DNA from: Chara braunii
Taxonomy: Eukaryota > Streptophyta > Charophyceae > Charales > Characeae
Direction: 5' to 3'
NCBI GenBank assembly: GCA_003427395.1
Contig: BFEA01000063.1
Span: 2,840,679-2,860,890 of the forward strand
DNA: 20,212 nucleotides
Shown here: positions 20,012 through 20,212 of the stretch, piece after piece
How positions within the stretch are numbered: the first letter of the stretch is position 1
Layout of the letters: every line of letters starts with the position of its first letter
The notes under the pieces: generated by a model
Seen by the model: only the letters and a program-made list of their open reading frames with translations
Database searches by the model: none
Told to the model about the DNA's origin: nothing
Translations under genes and position numbers: made by a program

Positions 20012-20212
20012 ATGTTGAAAAGTTGCGTGAATGACAAATTGGACGCTCATACTACCCACTTCGCCACTAACACTGGGACGACTCCACAGAGCTTCACTGA
20101 CTCAGGTGCTCATTCCCCATCAGCTACAGTCTTCCCCCGAATACAACGTACGGTCATTATACCTGAATTTAGACTGAAAGATACCCCAAATTCAGCTATA
20201 ATGACCGTAGGT
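20012..20212 (+). CDS. Open frame running off the window end, unknown
   Basis: The frame is open from after TGA 19964-19966 to the last base, with the first ATG at 20012 (67 codons seen). The visible part is polar (SFTDSGAHSPSATVFPRIQR) and then reads RTVIIPEFRLKDTPNSAIMT. It is not recognised. The last 20 codons coincide with the inverted repeat at 20149-20209, so the frame may be part of a transposon end or mere chance. Confidence 0.2.
   Translation, partial: MLKSCVNDKLDAHTTHFATNTGTTPQSFTDSGAHSPSATVFPRIQRTVIIPEFRLKDTPNSAIMTVG
20149..20209. repeat. 22-bp inverted repeat, 17-nt loop
   Basis: TACGGTCATTATA plus CCTGAATTT (20149-20170) is the reverse complement of 20188-20209 with a single mismatch. 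The arms are separated by 17 bases and end three bases before the window edge. It could be a fold-back tip of a transposable element or a cruciform-forming site. Nothing beyond the window is available to decide. Confidence 0.85.

Overview
The window reads as repeat-rich nuclear DNA of a eukaryote, not as a bacterial or organellar locus. It has long microsatellites, A-tailed short repeats, no operon structure and two large, decayed non-LTR retrotransposons of the L1 type. Both have the order ORF1 / APE-type endonuclease / reverse transcriptase / thumb / C-terminal Cys-His segment. Element 2 also has an ORF1 shaped like the DUF4283 plus zinc-knuckle proteins of plant L1 elements. That mix is most familiar from green plants and algae, so a streptophyte or other alga is a reasonable guess, but no host gene confirms it.

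Layout. Positions 1-3180 are AT-rich, with an (AC)n and two (AG)n microsatellites, an acidic ORF (159-548), a decayed coding relic of unknown identity (931-1887), and two possible A-tailed SINE-like pieces (near 670-753 on the minus strand and 2940-3072 on the plus strand). From about 3190 to 9984 lies LINE element 1 on the plus strand: ORF1 (3560-5663, broken), endonuclease (5650-6385), linker and RT (6390-7972), thumb and C-terminal region (7973-9626) and a 3' UTR. From 9985 to about 18800 lies LINE element 2 on the minus strand: an ORF1a with a zinc knuckle (18746-16889), a long second frame ORF1b (16892-14409) with an 80-codon duplication, endonuclease (14270-13420), a deleted RT (13270-12556), thumb and C-terminal region with a Cys-His motif (12580-10330) and an A/CAA-rich tail at 9985-10005. 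The two elements meet tail to tail. Positions 18750-20212 hold purine-rich DNA, a small 8-bp tandem repeat, an open frame running off the window end and a near-perfect 22-bp inverted repeat.

Function. In a live element, ORF1 would coat the RNA, and the ORF2 protein would nick genomic DNA and prime reverse transcription there. Neither copy can do this alone. Element 1 has lost the RT box that carries the paired aspartates. Element 2 has lost the RT fingers and its first catalytic aspartate but keeps the FADD box. Both have many stops and frameshifts. Several stops sit where Trp or Arg is expected and fit single C-to-T or G-to-A changes, as cytosine deamination would give. I see no functioning gene that I can name and no convincing new system. 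The best leads are the two-ORF ORF1 region of element 2, its 80-codon repeat, and the inverted repeat at the right edge.
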